Source of the DNA: Cohnella algarum
Lineage (GTDB): Bacteria; Bacillota; Bacilli; Paenibacillales; Paenibacillaceae
Assembly (NCBI RefSeq): GCF_016937515.1
Contig: NZ_JAFHKM010000002.1
Span: forward strand, 1,111,001 to 1,175,000
Direction: 5' to 3'
Length of the DNA: 64,000 nucleotides
Shown piece after piece: positions 18,132 to 28,046 of the stretch. The notes under the pieces were generated by a model. That model saw nothing but the letters and a program-made list of their open reading frames with translations. It had not been told where the DNA came from and searched no databases. Each line of letters begins with the position of its first letter. Positions within the stretch are counted from its first letter, which is position 1. Both the position numbers and the translations under genes were made by a program.

Positions 18132-20822
18132 TTACGCCAATCTTGCCAGCAAGGCCGCCCATTCGGCTCGGCTGATCGGCCGATCGGGCCTGAAGGTGCC
18201 GTCCCCGAATCCGGACAGCCAGCCTTTTTCAACCAGCGCCGCCGCTGCCCCCGCCGCGAAATGATCCGCCGGCAAATCGGAAAACCGCTTTGCCGGCGAA
18301 GCCGGCTCGTTCAGCCCGGCCGCCCGAGCAAACAGGGCAACCGCCTCCGCGCGCGTCATCAGCGCATCGGGTTCGAACCGCGAGCCGTCGGCCCAATAGA
18401 GCCAGCCCGCCGTTTCGGCCCGCGCGATCGCGCCGTATGCCCAATTGCCGGCCGTTACGTCTTCGTAGCCGGAACCGGCCTTGGCTTCATTCGGCTGGAA
18501 AGCCCGCACGGCGATGACGGCCGCCTCGGCCCGTGTCAAGTTCCGGTCCGGCCGGAATCGGCCGTTGCCGTAGCCCGCCATCCAGCCGGCTTCCGTAACG
18601 GCCGCAATCGCCCGTTCGGCCCAATGTCCCGTCGCGTCCGTAAAGGACGTATAAGCCGGTTCGCCTTCGAATTTCAGCTTGTAGAACGTTTCGCCGTAGA
18701 CGCCGTCGGCCGTTAGCGTCACGTAATACGTTCCGGGCTCGACGACGCGCGAACCGCTCAAGGAAGAACTTCCCCCGCTCCGATTCCAACCGCCGACCTG
18801 CTCCAGTTGCTTGTCGGACAGCCGCATCCGCACCGAAGCGCCTTCGGGAAGATTGTCGAGCTGCAAACGAACGAGGGTTCGGGAGCTGACCGTGAATTTG
18901 TACCAATCGGCGTCGTCCCCCGACCCGAACAGGCCGTTGCGCGTTTCCGAAGGATTCAAGCTGACCGGCGTAGCGGTCAAAGCGGTGTCGTTCGGCTCGT
19001 TGGGATCCTCATTCGGAATAATATATTCCAAATCGACCGTATACGTCCCGATTACCGCTTCCGGGCGCGCATTCACGGCGTTGCGGATTTTTATGTAATA
19101 TTTGCCCGCGGCCGCGTTGGGCACAATCAGCTCTTCGCTTTCCCCGCTGCCGTTGATGTCCGTTTCCTTCGCTTTCTCGCCGGCTTTTTGCAGCGTGATC
19201 GACGGATCGATCCGGGTCGTATCCGGACTGACTTTTAATTTTAGGGTGCCCGATTTGGGCAATTCCACTACGGTCCAATCCTCGTCTCCCTTGACGTGAA
19301 AGGTCCCCGTCCACTGTTGGCTGCGAGGGGCAAGCGTATAGGCCGCGAGCGCCGAGTCGTTCGGTTCCATGGCGTCCTCCGCCATTTGAAATCCGGAAAC
19401 GAGGCGATAGGCGCGGGGAGCGGCTTGCGTCCCTTCCGGATGCTTGGCCTGCAAATAATAGCGGCCTTTCTTCACTTTCCACTGCATCGAGGAAGCTCCG
19501 GAAACTTCGGCGGCAATCGCCGCAGTCGAATTGGACGCGTACAAAGCCAAGCTGCCGGTAGCTTTCGGATTTTCGTCCGAAACCTCGATTCGAAGCCTCC
19601 CGTCATAGGCGACGTCCAGCGCGTACCAGTCGCTGTCCGTTCCGGACGACCAGTTTGCCGCCACTTCCTTCCCGACGGGGAACGCGTATGCCGTCCCTTT
19701 CGAATCGTTCGGCTCGCGCCAATCTTCGTTGGCCGCGGCCGCCAGCGCCTTGTCCGCGCGCACGAGTCCGTACCCGGTGTCCCGGTCCCAGCCTTTCGCG
19801 CCGATATCCTCCGCCGTTCGGCGGAGGGTCTCCCGCAGCCGGACGGGCGTCCAGTCCGGATGCGCCGCCCGCAGCATAGCCGCCGCCGCGGCGACCTGGG
19901 GCGCTCCCATCGAAGTGCCTTCCATCTCGGTCGTGCCGCCGCCGGGTTCGAGCGTCTCCACGCTCCACATCGCGGCCAAATCCACCTCCGGCCCGGACGT
20001 CGAAGCGCTGTCCCGGCTTCTGCCGTCCGTGCCCGCCACCCCGAGCACGGTAGGATAGACGGCCGGATAGGATACCGCCGCCTTATCGCCGAACTCGAGG
20101 GCGTCGTTTCCGCTCGCCGCAACGAGCAGCACGCCTTTGGCTTCGGCATAGGCTGCCGCTTCCCGCATTTCGGGAACGTCGCGGTGAAGGCCGAGCGAAA
20201 GCACGACGATATTCGCCCCGTGATCCACCGCATAGCGGACGCCGCGGACAAGGTCGGCGTCGGTGCCCGCGCCGGTTTCGTCCAACGCTTTGACGGGCAT
20301 GATTTTCATGTTCCAGTTCGCCGTGCCGCCTTTGCCGGCCGCCGCAATCCGGGCGACGATTCCCGCGACTGCCGTACCGTGGCCGTTATCGTCCTCCGGC
20401 GGCTTGCGCTTATTCAATAAATTGATCCCTTCGGTCAAATACGGAACCAGCTCGGGATGATCCAGATCGGCCCCCGTATCGACGATCGCGATCGTGCCTT
20501 CCACGTCGCGCTCCAGCATCCGCCACGCCTCGGGAAAGCCGACGGCGTTCAAATAGCCGGAATCCGCCGATGGCGCCACATTAGAAGATTCGGCGTAAGC
20601 GAACGCTTTATGTCCGTAGGCCGCCGAAATTTCGACATTTTTCTCTATTTTGAGCTTGTCTGCGGTTTCTGCCGCATCGGTCAGCCCTTCCGCCACGGCT
20701 TCCGAAGCGAAGCCGAGAAGCATGCCTCCCGCCAGCAATGCGCAGCCGGCCCAAGCTGCAATCGTCCGCTTGCCGATATTGCCGGCAGTTCGAGCGAGCA
20801 TGACCATCAGCACCTTTGCCAT
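18132..20822 (-). CDS. Secreted subtilase (S8) with PPC and three SLH domains
   Basis: This is an 896-residue cell-surface serine protease. A signal peptide covers about 1-44 (cleavage near AVA-EG). The S8 domain has Asp115 (VDTGAD), His148 (NGHGT), Asn239 (AASGND) and Ser304 (GTSMGAPQ). Three pre-peptidase C-terminal-like segments follow (about 385-480, 485-600, 605-720; each starts with an EPNDS-like motif). Three SLH domains close the protein, with LTRAEAA, MTRAEAV and ISRAEWA. SLH domains bind pyruvylated wall polymer, the product of CsaB in this window. The start could be ATG 20801, which has AAAGGTG at a better distance. No SLH repeat or catalytic residue is missing. Confidence 0.92.
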   Translation of the reverse strand: MAKVLMVMLARTAGNIGKRTIAAWAGCALLAGGMLLGFASEAVAEGLTDAAETADKLKIEKNVEISAAYGHKAFAYAESSNVAPSADSGYLNAVGFPEAWRMLERDVEGTIAIVDTGADLDHPELVPYLTEGINLLNKRKPPEDDNGHGTAVAGIVARIAAAGKGGTANWNMKIMPVKALDETGAGTDADLVRGVRYAVDHGANIVVLSLGLHRDVPEMREAAAYAEAKGVLLVAASGNDALEFGDKAAVSYPAVYPTVLGVAGTDGRSRDSASTSGPEVDLAAMWSVETLEPGGGTTEMEGTSMGAPQVAAAAAMLRAAHPDWTPVRLRETLRRTAEDIGAKGWDRDTGYGLVRADKALAAAANEDWREPNDSKGTAYAFPVGKEVAANWSSGTDSDWYALDVAYDGRLRIEVSDENPKATGSLALYASNSTAAIAAEVSGASSMQWKVKKGRYYLQAKHPEGTQAAPRAYRLVSGFQMAEDAMEPNDSALAAYTLAPRSQQWTGTFHVKGDEDWTVVELPKSGTLKLKVSPDTTRIDPSITLQKAGEKAKETDINGSGESEELIVPNAAAGKYYIKIRNAVNARPEAVIGTYTVDLEYIIPNEDPNEPNDTALTATPVSLNPSETRNGLFGSGDDADWYKFTVSSRTLVRLQLDNLPEGASVRMRLSDKQLEQVGGWNRSGGSSSLSGSRVVEPGTYYVTLTADGVYGETFYKLKFEGEPAYTSFTDATGHWAERAIAAVTEAGWMAGYGNGRFRPDRNLTRAEAAVIAVRAFQPNEAKAGSGYEDVTAGNWAYGAIARAETAGWLYWADGSRFEPDALMTRAEAVALFARAAGLNEPASPAKRFSDLPADHFAAGAAAALVEKGWLSGFGDGTFRPDRPISRAEWAALLARLA

Positions 20823-21289
20823 TTCTTAAGTCGGTATGGATACGGAACGAAGGTCCCGCTTGCTTGCCTGAAATCCGTCTTACCCGTCGCTAAACACTTA
20901 CACGTCAACTTGAGATTCGTAACATTAAATATTTCGAGAGGCTCGCGCGTTTCCCCTTCCTGACCGCGAAAAAACAGTACTTTTGTCACAATGCGCAGCG
21001 AAGAAGCCATCAAGCGGCACCGGGTTGACAGAGGAATGCCCGCAAAAATGCAGGCTTTGCCGGAGGTGAAAGGCCCTCGGGGGCGCGTTCGTTCTGAAAA
21101 AAACCGCATATTCGTATGAACGCTTCGAAGATCGGCCAATTGGGGAGGAAAAGCCTCCGCATTTGCAGGCTTTTACGTGCAGAGTTGGTGTGGTAACACG
21201 ATAGAAAAGAGATGGCCGGGCGGTTTTCTTAACGGCTGAAACGCCGGTTCGCGAAAGTGCTCGGCCGCATGCATAGGGTTCGCCGAGAT
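20823..21289. other. Non-coding upstream region of the protease, two GCCTGCA hairpins
   Basis: I see no gene here. Two related hairpin sequences lie at 21039-21056 (GCCTGCA with TGCGGGC) and 21153-21170, and an AT-rich TTGACG-containing stretch near 20910 on the minus strand could be part of the protease promoter. Nothing here matches a riboswitch that I recognise. Confidence 0.4.
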
Positions 21290-21824
21290 GAGTCGCCACG
21301 ACTCAAATGGATTGGCAGCTTGGTGCGGAGGCGGTGAGATGGGTCATTTTTACTCAAATGCGTATGGCCGTGTGCGTTTGGCGGGTCAAGATGAATCGCC
21401 ACGACTCAAATGGATTGGCAGCAAGCGTTCGGAGGCGGCGAAATGGGTCATTTTTACTCAATTGCGTATGGCTGTGTGCGTTTGGCGGGTCAAGATGAGT
21501 CGCCACGACTCAAATGGATTGGCAGCTTGGTGCGGAGGCGGTGAGATGAGTCATTTTTACTCAAATGCGTATGGCTGTGTGTGTATGGCGGGTCGAGATG
21601 AGTCGCCACGACTCAACTGGATTGGCAGCAAGCGTGCGGACGCGGTGAAATGAGTCATTTTTACTCAAATGCGTGCGGCCATCTGCGTTTGACGCGTCGA
21701 GATGAGTCACCACGACTCAAATGGATCGGTAGTAAGCGTGCGGACGCGGTGAAATGAGTCATTTTTACTCAACTGCGTGCGGCTATATGCGTATGGCGCT
21801 TCGAGATGAGTCGCCACGACTCAA
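21290..21824. repeat. Alternating palindrome array, 52-bp spacing, 104-bp period (array 2)
   Basis: Two palindromes alternate. Type A, GAGTCGCCACGACTC, starts at 21290, 21393, 21497, 21600, 21704 and 21808. Type B, GAGTCATTTTTACTC (GGG replaces GAG in two copies), starts at 21341, 21445, 21548, 21652 and 21756. A-to-A and B-to-B distances are 103-104 bp, and A-to-B distances 51-52 bp. The sequence between them is also conserved (for example AAATGGATTGGCAGC after A and AAATGCGTATGGC after B). The array lies between nuoN and the protease gene. It is the same family as the array at 61.2 kb. Confidence 0.93.
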
Positions 21825-21924
21825 ATGGATTGGCAGCTTGCGTACAAAGGCGGTGTGCGTATGGCTGTTCGACTCGGTTTTGCCTGGTTTGCTCTCGACC
21901 CGTCCCCCTATTGCGCCCGAATCT

Positions 21925-22010
21925 AGCCCGGTTCGCCTCCGATTAGGCGGGCTCGCGCCCGGTTCGCTTCCCATTATGCAGGCTCGCGCCCGGTTCGCCT
22001 ACCGACTTCG
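21925..22010. repeat. 31-bp tandem repeat, about 2.8 copies
   Basis: CCCGGTTCGC recurs with GGTTCGC at 21930, 21961 and 21992, an exact 31-bp step. The copies also share GGCTCG before each core. It lies between array 2 and the 3' end of nuoN, in a region with no gene that I can support (21850-22181). Confidence 0.65.
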
Positions 22011-22181
22011 CCGACCGCCTCCCGCCCCCTTTCTCCTCTTCACCTTATTCCCTCCTGTTTCGACGCCAATACCGATCGCGCCCAACAGTCTACAACCCCA
22101 TCCGCGGCGGCCGGCACGGCGACGAGCAGCGAGAAGCGCGCCCCCAACCCGCTCCCGCTTCGCCCGCGCCCGCATTCCCGC

Positions 22182-23721
22182 TCATCCCGCCAACAAATCC
22201 GTGCCGACTTCGAACAGGCGGTCGATCAGGCCGAGCAGCGGACCGGGAAACGCGCCGAGCGCGACCGTCCCTGCCGCGCACAGCCAAATGACGAAGCCCG
22301 CGGGCACCGGCAAGCGGACGGCAGGCTCCTCTTCCCCAGGCCGCATATACATTTGGCGGATGATTTTGAAGTAGACGTAGTACGAGACCGCGGTCGTCGC
22401 CACGATGATCGCCGCCAGCCCGTACGCTCCCGTCCGCACCGCCCCGAACAGGATGAACAGCTTTCCGGTAAAGCCCCCCGTAACCGGCAAGCCCGCGAGC
22501 GAGCAGAGCAGCACGGTCATCGCGACGGCCGTCCGGGGCGCCCGGTGATACAGGCCGGCAAAGGCGGACAGATCTTCTTTTTGCGAGGATTGCGACACGA
22601 CGGTCAGCACGGCGAACGCGCCGATGTTCATCAACGCGTACGCGATCAAATAGAACAGGAATTCCGCAAAAAAGGAGGCGTGCAGGTCGGTTTTGTCCAG
22701 GGCAAGCGGCACCAGCAGCATTCCGGCGTTCGCGACGCCCGACAGGGCGAGCAGCCGTTTCGCGTTTTGTTGCCGCAGCGCCCCGACCGTGCCCGCGATC
22801 GCGGCGGCGGCGGCCAATGCGGCAAGCGCCAAAAAGACGTCCCCGGTCAGATGCGGATCGCTCCCGGCCGCGAAATAAGCCGTATTCATGAAAACGCGGT
22901 ATACCATCGCCAGCGCGGCGCCCTTCGCGACGACGGCCAGAAAGGCGGTCACCGGCGTCGGCGCTCCCTGGTACACGTCGGGGCCCAGGCATGAAACGGA
23001 GCCAAAGCCAGCTTGACCGCGAACCCGGCAACGAGAAGAAAAAAGGCGACGTAAACGAGCGTCCGGAAATCCCCCGCCCCCCGCTCCAACCCTCGCGCGA
23101 TCTCGTCCAGCCGCGTCGAGCCGGTCACCCCGTACAAGAACGACATGCCGTACAAAATAAACGCCGAAGCCGTCCCTCCCGTCACGACGTACTTGAACGC
23201 CGCCTCGCTCGCAAGTCCGCTGCTTTTGCGCGCTCCGACGAGAACGTACGAGGCGATGCCAAGCAGCTCCAGGCCGATGAACAAGGTCATCAGATCGGCC
23301 GAGGAGGCCATTACCATGGCGCCGGCAACCGCCGGAAGCACCAAATAGTAAAACTCGCCCTTGATCGGGACGTCTTTCGGGCGAACCGTCCCGAGCGAAG
23401 CCAAAACGATGAGCGCCGATGCGCCGAGAAACGACAGCTTCAGCAGATGACCGAAGTCGTCCAGCCTCAAGCTGCCGTTCAGCAGGCTGTGCGTTCCTTC
23501 CCCCCGGCCGCCGCGGCCTGATGAAAATCGTACAGGTGCCAGCAGACGAACGCAGCCGCGGCGGCGAGGCCGAGCACGGTCCCCGCCCCGATCCAGTCGC
23601 GGTTAACCCGATCCGGCAGCAGCAGATCGAGCGCGGCGAGCGCAAGGGCGAAGCCGACGAGAACAAGCTCGGGGGCCAAATACCAGGCGTCGCTCCACGT
23701 TAACGTTTGCACCGTTTCCAT
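22182..23721 (-). pseudogene. nuoN: NuoN, NADH-quinone oxidoreductase subunit N, two frameshifts
   Basis: NuoN is one of the three antiporter-like proton-pumping subunits of complex I. The protein is recognisable along its whole length but in three frames. The N-terminus runs from 23721 (METVQTLTWSDAW) to about 23505. The middle runs from there to about 22980 (LLKLSFLGASALIV to KLALAPFHAWAP). The rest runs to 22182 (DVYQGAPTPVTAFLAVVAKG to the end). Adding one base in the six-C run at 23500-23505 (plus strand) and one at about 22979 restores a single reading frame with a good family sequence. Either the gene is inactivated or these are sequencing errors in G/C runs; I favour errors because the rest is conserved. 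Confidence 0.85.
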
Positions 23722-23724
23722 CGC

Positions 23725-25332
23725 TTAGCCCCCCATCCTCGTCCGAAGTTCCCGTACCAGCCCGTCGAACCCGTGCTGCAGCAGATCGGTGACCAGCGAC
23801 GGATAAACGCCGAGCAGCACGATCAGCCCCGTCAGCGCCGCCATCGGCAGCGCCTCGACGAACCTCGCCTCCTTGAGGCCCGCAAACCGCTCCGGCAGCG
23901 GGCCGTACGTCATCGCCAGCACGCTGCGGAGGATATAGACGGCCGACAGCAGCACGCCGAGGACGCCGAGCGCGGTCAGCCACCGCATCGAGCCGAACAG
24001 GCCGAGAAACGACAGCAGCTCGCCGACAAAGCCGGACAGCCCCGGCAAGCCGAGCGCGGCAAGTCCGCCCGTCAGCAAAATGCCGGACGTGAACGGCAAG
24101 CTGCGCGCCAGCCCCCCCAGCTCGTCGATCCGCGTCGTGCCCGTGCGCTCGTGCAGGCATCCAACGACGAGAAAAAGAAGCGCCGCGATCAGGCCGTGCG
24201 AAACCGCTTGGAATACCGCGCCGGCGAAGCCGATTTCGCTAAGCGAAGCAAGGCCGAGCAGCACGATGCCCATATGGCTGATGCTGGCGTAGCCGAGCAC
24301 GAGCCGGAACTCTTTTTGCGCGCAGGCCAAAATCGCCCCGTACAAAATATTGACGACGCCGAGCGCCGCCAGCGCCGGAGCCCATGCTTCCAGTTGCGAG
24401 GGAAGGAGAAATCCCGCAAACCGAAGGAGGCCGTACACGCCCAGCTTCAACAGGATCCCGGCATGAATCATCGCGACCGGCGCCGGAGCTTCCGCGTGAA
24501 CCTTCAGCATCCAGGCGTGAAAAGGAAAAACCGGCACCTTGATCCCGAAGGCGACAAGCAGCAGGACAAACGCGATTTCCTTCATCCCCTCGGACGGAAG
24601 CGGCACCCCCAGGGCGTTAGCCGCGGCCGGGTCGGCCAAATGGGCAAGCATCGCGTCATAGTTGCCGCTATAGGTCAGCAGCGTGCCTCTCCCCGTTTCC
24701 TCGGCGCCGAACCCGATCGTGGAGACGAGCAGCAAAAAGGCGAACAGCATCGCCGCCGAGCCCAGCCCGTTGTAGACCAGGAAGCGGTTCGCGGCTTTTT
24801 CCCGTCCGAATGCTCCCCAAATGCCGATCAGGAAAAACGTCGGAAGGAGGGTTAACTCGTAAAAGATGAAAAAGAGCCCGACGTCCCGCGCCAGAAACGC
24901 GCCGTACATGCCCGTTTGCAGCAGCAGAAGAAGAACGTAGTACGTTTTGCGGCGCTTGCGGACATGCACGGATGCGAGAACCGCCATCAGCGACACGACG
25001 CCGGTCAGCAGCACGAGCGGCAGCGAAATGCCGTCCACGGCCAGATGGTAGTCGAAGAGAAGGCGGAAGGAAACGACGCCTTGCTCCTTAAGTTCCGCAT
25101 CCACGCCTAGCGGAACCGACAGCCAGGTCGCATGCTCCGTATAGCGCTCCCCGCCGAACGCCGGCTCGTAGTCCATGTACAGGCCGACCGCCGCCAGCAA
25201 GGGCAGCCCCGTAAACCCGATCGCCGCCCCCCGAATCAGACGCCCGTTCTCGCGCGGGAGCAGAAGCAGGAGCAGGGAACCTGCGAGCGGAAGGAGCGCG
25301 ATGATCGACAAAACCGGAAGCGCCTCCAGCAT
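23725..25332 (-). CDS. nuoM: NuoM, NADH-quinone oxidoreductase subunit M
   Basis: This is a 535-residue antiporter-like subunit with about 14 membrane helices. The ATG at 25332 shares one base with the nuoL stop (TAATG) and follows AGGAGG at eight bases; the longer open frame upstream is the shadow of nuoL. Conserved stretches are FFIFYELTLLPTFFLIGIWG (with the key Glu), KVPVFPFHAWMLKVHAEAP (key Lys and the His loop) and YASISHMGIV. It pumps protons coupled to quinone reduction in the membrane arm. Confidence 0.94.
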   Translation of the reverse strand: MLEALPVLSIIALLPLAGSLLLLLLPRENGRLIRGAAIGFTGLPLLAAVGLYMDYEPAFGGERYTEHATWLSVPLGVDAELKEQGVVSFRLLFDYHLAVDGISLPLVLLTGVVSLMAVLASVHVRKRRKTYYVLLLLLQTGMYGAFLARDVGLFFIFYELTLLPTFFLIGIWGAFGREKAANRFLVYNGLGSAAMLFAFLLLVSTIGFGAEETGRGTLLTYSGNYDAMLAHLADPAAANALGVPLPSEGMKEIAFVLLLVAFGIKVPVFPFHAWMLKVHAEAPAPVAMIHAGILLKLGVYGLLRFAGFLLPSQLEAWAPALAALGVVNILYGAILACAQKEFRLVLGYASISHMGIVLLGLASLSEIGFAGAVFQAVSHGLIAALLFLVVGCLHERTGTTRIDELGGLARSLPFTSGILLTGGLAALGLPGLSGFVGELLSFLGLFGSMRWLTALGVLGVLLSAVYILRSVLAMTYGPLPERFAGLKEARFVEALPMAALTGLIVLLGVYPSLVTDLLQHGFDGLVRELRTRMGG

Positions 25333-27212
25333 TACCAGAACCTCCTTCCGGCGATGGCGAGCGCCAGGACGACGACGGCGATGACGGCCGCGAGGGCGTA
25401 AACCTGCATTTGGCCGTTCAGCAGGCGGGAATGCAGCCGGCCGAGCGCCTGGACGGAACTGGCGGCAAGCCGGCCCGCCCCGTCCACGACCGCTTCGTCG
25501 AACAGACGCAGCGCCCGGCCGAGCCCCTGCAACGGCTTCGCGAACAAGAACCCGAGCGCCTCGTCCACGTAAAATTTTCGCTCGGCGAGCCGAATCGGCC
25601 AGGCGAAGGTTCGCTCGATCCCGTCCTTGTTCAGCGAGCCTTTGCCGTAGACCATCCAGCCCAGAAAAAGTCCGAGCGCGGCAGCGGCCGCGGAAACCGC
25701 CATGATCCAGAGGCCGTGCCCATGTCCCGTCTCCTCCCCGCTCAGCCACGACTCGAGCCCGCCCCCGAACGGCGACTGCGCAAAGCCGGCAACCGCGGCG
25801 GGCACGGCCAGCACGAGCAGCGGCACGGTCATGACCGCCGGAGCTTCCTTCGCCCGGACGAAAATTTCCGCATTGCCGCGAAACTTGCCCGCAAACGCGA
25901 GAAAGAACAACCGCGCCATGTAACAGGCGGTCAAAAACACGGTTCCCGCCGCCGCCGCGAACAGCAGCGGATGGCGATCCGCCGCCGCGGCCAGCACGGC
26001 GTCCTTGGACCAGAAGCCCGCCAGCGGCGGAATGCCCGTCAGCGCCAGGGCGCCGATGCCGAACGTCCAGGCGGTCGTTTTCATCCGTCCGCCGATGCCT
26101 CCCATTCGGCGAAGATCGCGGGTATGCAGCGCGCGGATGACGTTGCCGGCGCCCAAAAAGAGCAGCGCCTTGAAGAAGGCGTGCGTGAACAGATGAAAAA
26201 TCGCCGCCGTCCACGAACCGCTGCCAAGCGCGAGCATCATATAGCCCAATTGGCTGACGGTCGAATAGGCGAGCACGCGCTTGATGTCGTGCTGCTTCAA
26301 CGCGATCGCGGCCGCGAGCCCCGCCGTCAACGCCCCGATATAGGCTACCGCGTTCATGGCGAAGGCGGAGGCTTCGAAAATGTCGTACGTCCGGGCGACG
26401 AGAAATACGCCCGCCGCCACCATCGTTGCGGCGTGTATGAGGGCGCTGACCGGCGTCGGCCCCTCCATCGCGTCCGGCAGCCAAATATGCAGCGGGAACT
26501 GGCCCGACTTGCCCGCCGCGCCGAGAAAGAGGAGCAGCGCGACGACGGTCGCGAGCTCCTGCGAGACGACGCCGGCCTGGGAATCGAACACGTTGTGCAG
26601 CGTCACGAAATCGAGCGCGTGGCCGGGCATGTAGCGAAAGAGCAGCAGGATCGCGATCAATAGGCCAAGGTCGCCGACCCGGGTGACGATGAACGCTTTT
26701 TTGGCCGCCGCCGCGGCTTCCGGCTTCCGGTACCAGAATCCGATCAGCAGGAACGAGCTGACGCCGACAAGCTCCCAACCTATGTACAGGAGCAGCAGAT
26801 TGTCCGCCAGCACAAGCCCGAGCATGGAGGCGGCAAACAGGGAGACGTAGGCGAAAAACAGGTTTTTCCGTTCGTCGTCCCGCATATAGCCGAGCGAGTA
26901 GATCAGAACAAGGACGGAGACGAAGGAGACGACGGCGAGCATGAGCGAAGTAAGGTTCGTCACTTCAAAGCCCGCGCGCAGCGACGCTTCTCCGACCGTC
27001 AGCCAACGGAATCCTGCGCTGTAGTCCTCGGCATCGCCCCCGAGCCGTCCGAAAACGATAAGCAGCGATAAAACAAGCGAAGCAAGCGAGGCGGCGATCG
27101 CAACCGCCGGACCGGCCCGCTTCAGATGGCGGCTCAGCGCCGTCAGCGCGGCGAACGCCGCGAGCGGGAACAGCGGCGCCAAAAAGGCGTATTGGGAAAA
27201 CGCGGCCGGCAT
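25332..27212 (-). CDS. nuoL: NuoL, NADH-quinone oxidoreductase subunit L
   Basis: This is a 626-residue subunit at the distal end of the membrane arm, with a C-terminal amphipathic lateral helix expected near residues 540-590. Family stretches seen are LLYIGWELVGVSSFLLIGFW, KSGQFPLHIWLPDAMEGPTP and LTHAFFKA-like FTHAFFKALLFLGAG. The start ATG has AAGGGGTGAG upstream and lies four bases after the nuoK stop. The gene ends by overlapping nuoM. Confidence 0.95.
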   Translation of the reverse strand: MPAAFSQYAFLAPLFPLAAFAALTALSRHLKRAGPAVAIAASLASLVLSLLIVFGRLGGDAEDYSAGFRWLTVGEASLRAGFEVTNLTSLMLAVVSFVSVLVLIYSLGYMRDDERKNLFFAYVSLFAASMLGLVLADNLLLLYIGWELVGVSSFLLIGFWYRKPEAAAAAKKAFIVTRVGDLGLLIAILLLFRYMPGHALDFVTLHNVFDSQAGVVSQELATVVALLLFLGAAGKSGQFPLHIWLPDAMEGPTPVSALIHAATMVAAGVFLVARTYDIFEASAFAMNAVAYIGALTAGLAAAIALKQHDIKRVLAYSTVSQLGYMMLALGSGSWTAAIFHLFTHAFFKALLFLGAGNVIRALHTRDLRRMGGIGGRMKTTAWTFGIGALALTGIPPLAGFWSKDAVLAAAADRHPLLFAAAAGTVFLTACYMARLFFLAFAGKFRGNAEIFVRAKEAPAVMTVPLLVLAVPAAVAGFAQSPFGGGLESWLSGEETGHGHGLWIMAVSAAAAALGLFLGWMVYGKGSLNKDGIERTFAWPIRLAERKFYVDEALGFLFAKPLQGLGRALRLFDEAVVDGAGRLAASSVQALGRLHSRLLNGQMQVYALAAVIAVVVLALAIAGRRFW

Positions 27213-27216
27213 ACGC

Positions 27217-27525
27217 TCACCCCTTCAGCTTGTCGTATTCGTCGACGTTTACCGTCGCTCTGCCGCGGTACAGGACGATGAGCACCGCAATGCCGACGGC
27301 GGCCTCCGCCGCGGCGACCGTCATCGAAAACAGGGAAAAAATTTGGCCGGAAAGCGAAGGAACGACGCCGTACCTGGCGAAAGCGATCAAGTTCAAATGG
27401 GCCGCGTTCAGCATGAGCTCGATGCAGAGCAGCACGATGACGGCATTGCGCTTCGTCAACACCCCGTACAGCCCGATGCAGAACAGAACGGCCGCCAGCG
27501 TCAAATAGGAACCGAGCAGGCTCAT
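27217..27525 (-). CDS. nuoK: NuoK, NADH-quinone oxidoreductase subunit K
   Basis: This is a 102-residue three-helix subunit. The conserved Glu in [15 protein letters not shown] and the second Glu in [11 protein letters not shown] are present; both belong to the proton path. The start at 27525 overlaps the nuoJ stop by four bases (ATGA) and follows GGAGG. The longer open frame that extends upstream is not coding. Confidence 0.94.
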   Translation of the reverse strand: MSLLGSYLTLAAVLFCIGLYGVLTKRNAVIVLLCIELMLNAAHLNLIAFARYGVVPSLSGQIFSLFSMTVAAAEAAVGIAVLIVLYRGRATVNVDEYDKLKG

Positions 27526-28046
27526 GCCGAATCCGCCTCCCTTTTGGCCAGCGCCACCGCCCCGATGAACGCCACGGTCAGCAGCACCGACACGAGCTCG
27601 AACGGAACGGCATACCGCGTGAACAACAGCAGCCCGATTTCCAGCGTGTTGTCTTCCGGCAGCGCCGCCTCCGGAGCGGGAAAGCCAGAACCTCGGATCG
27701 CGTAAAACAAAATGCCGAACAAGCACAGGCAAGCGACGGCGGCCAGCGTTTCCCGCAGCGGCCTCCCGCGCCCGGCGCCTTCCTCCCGATGGTTCGTCAT
27801 CATGATGCCGAAAATCATCAAGATCGTGACCGCCCCGACGTAGAGCAGCACTTGCACGAAAGCGACGAACTCGGCTCCGAGCAAAATAAACAGCCCGGCC
27901 AGCGAAACGAACGCAAACGCCATCGACAGCGTCGCGTGCACGACCTTGACGAAGCTTAATGCCATGACCGCTCCCGTAACCGCGCAAACGGCAAGGGCGA
28001 AAAACGCGACGAACTCGCCGTTCGCCTGCCATGTTCCGTCCAGCAT
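27522..28046 (-). CDS. nuoJ: NuoJ, NADH-quinone oxidoreductase subunit J
   Basis: This is a 174-residue membrane subunit with five helices. The conserved [20 protein letters not shown] stretch, including the pi-bulge helix, is clear. The start lies directly after the nuoI stop with GGAGGCGGC upstream, and the stop overlaps nuoK. Confidence 0.92.
   Translation of the reverse strand: MLDGTWQANGEFVAFFALAVCAVTGAVMALSFVKVVHATLSMAFAFVSLAGLFILLGAEFVAFVQVLLYVGAVTILMIFGIMMTNHREEGAGRGRPLRETLAAVACLCLFGILFYAIRGSGFPAPEAALPEDNTLEIGLLLFTRYAVPFELVSVLLTVAFIGAVALAKREADSA

Noticed and set aside
20823..21280. Riboswitch (GEMM type) upstream of the SLH protease
   Set aside because: I found hairpins but none of the conserved GEMM or other aptamer stretches.
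21290..21824. CRISPR array
   Set aside because: Repeats are palindromes with conserved, not unique, sequence between them, and there are no cas genes; the same applies to the arrays at 2.0 and 61.2 kb.
23725..26778. Apparent fusion of a long unknown N-terminus to NuoM
   Set aside because: The extra part is the shadow of nuoL; nuoM starts at 25332 with a good ribosome binding site. The same applies to the long frames ending in nuoK and nuoH.
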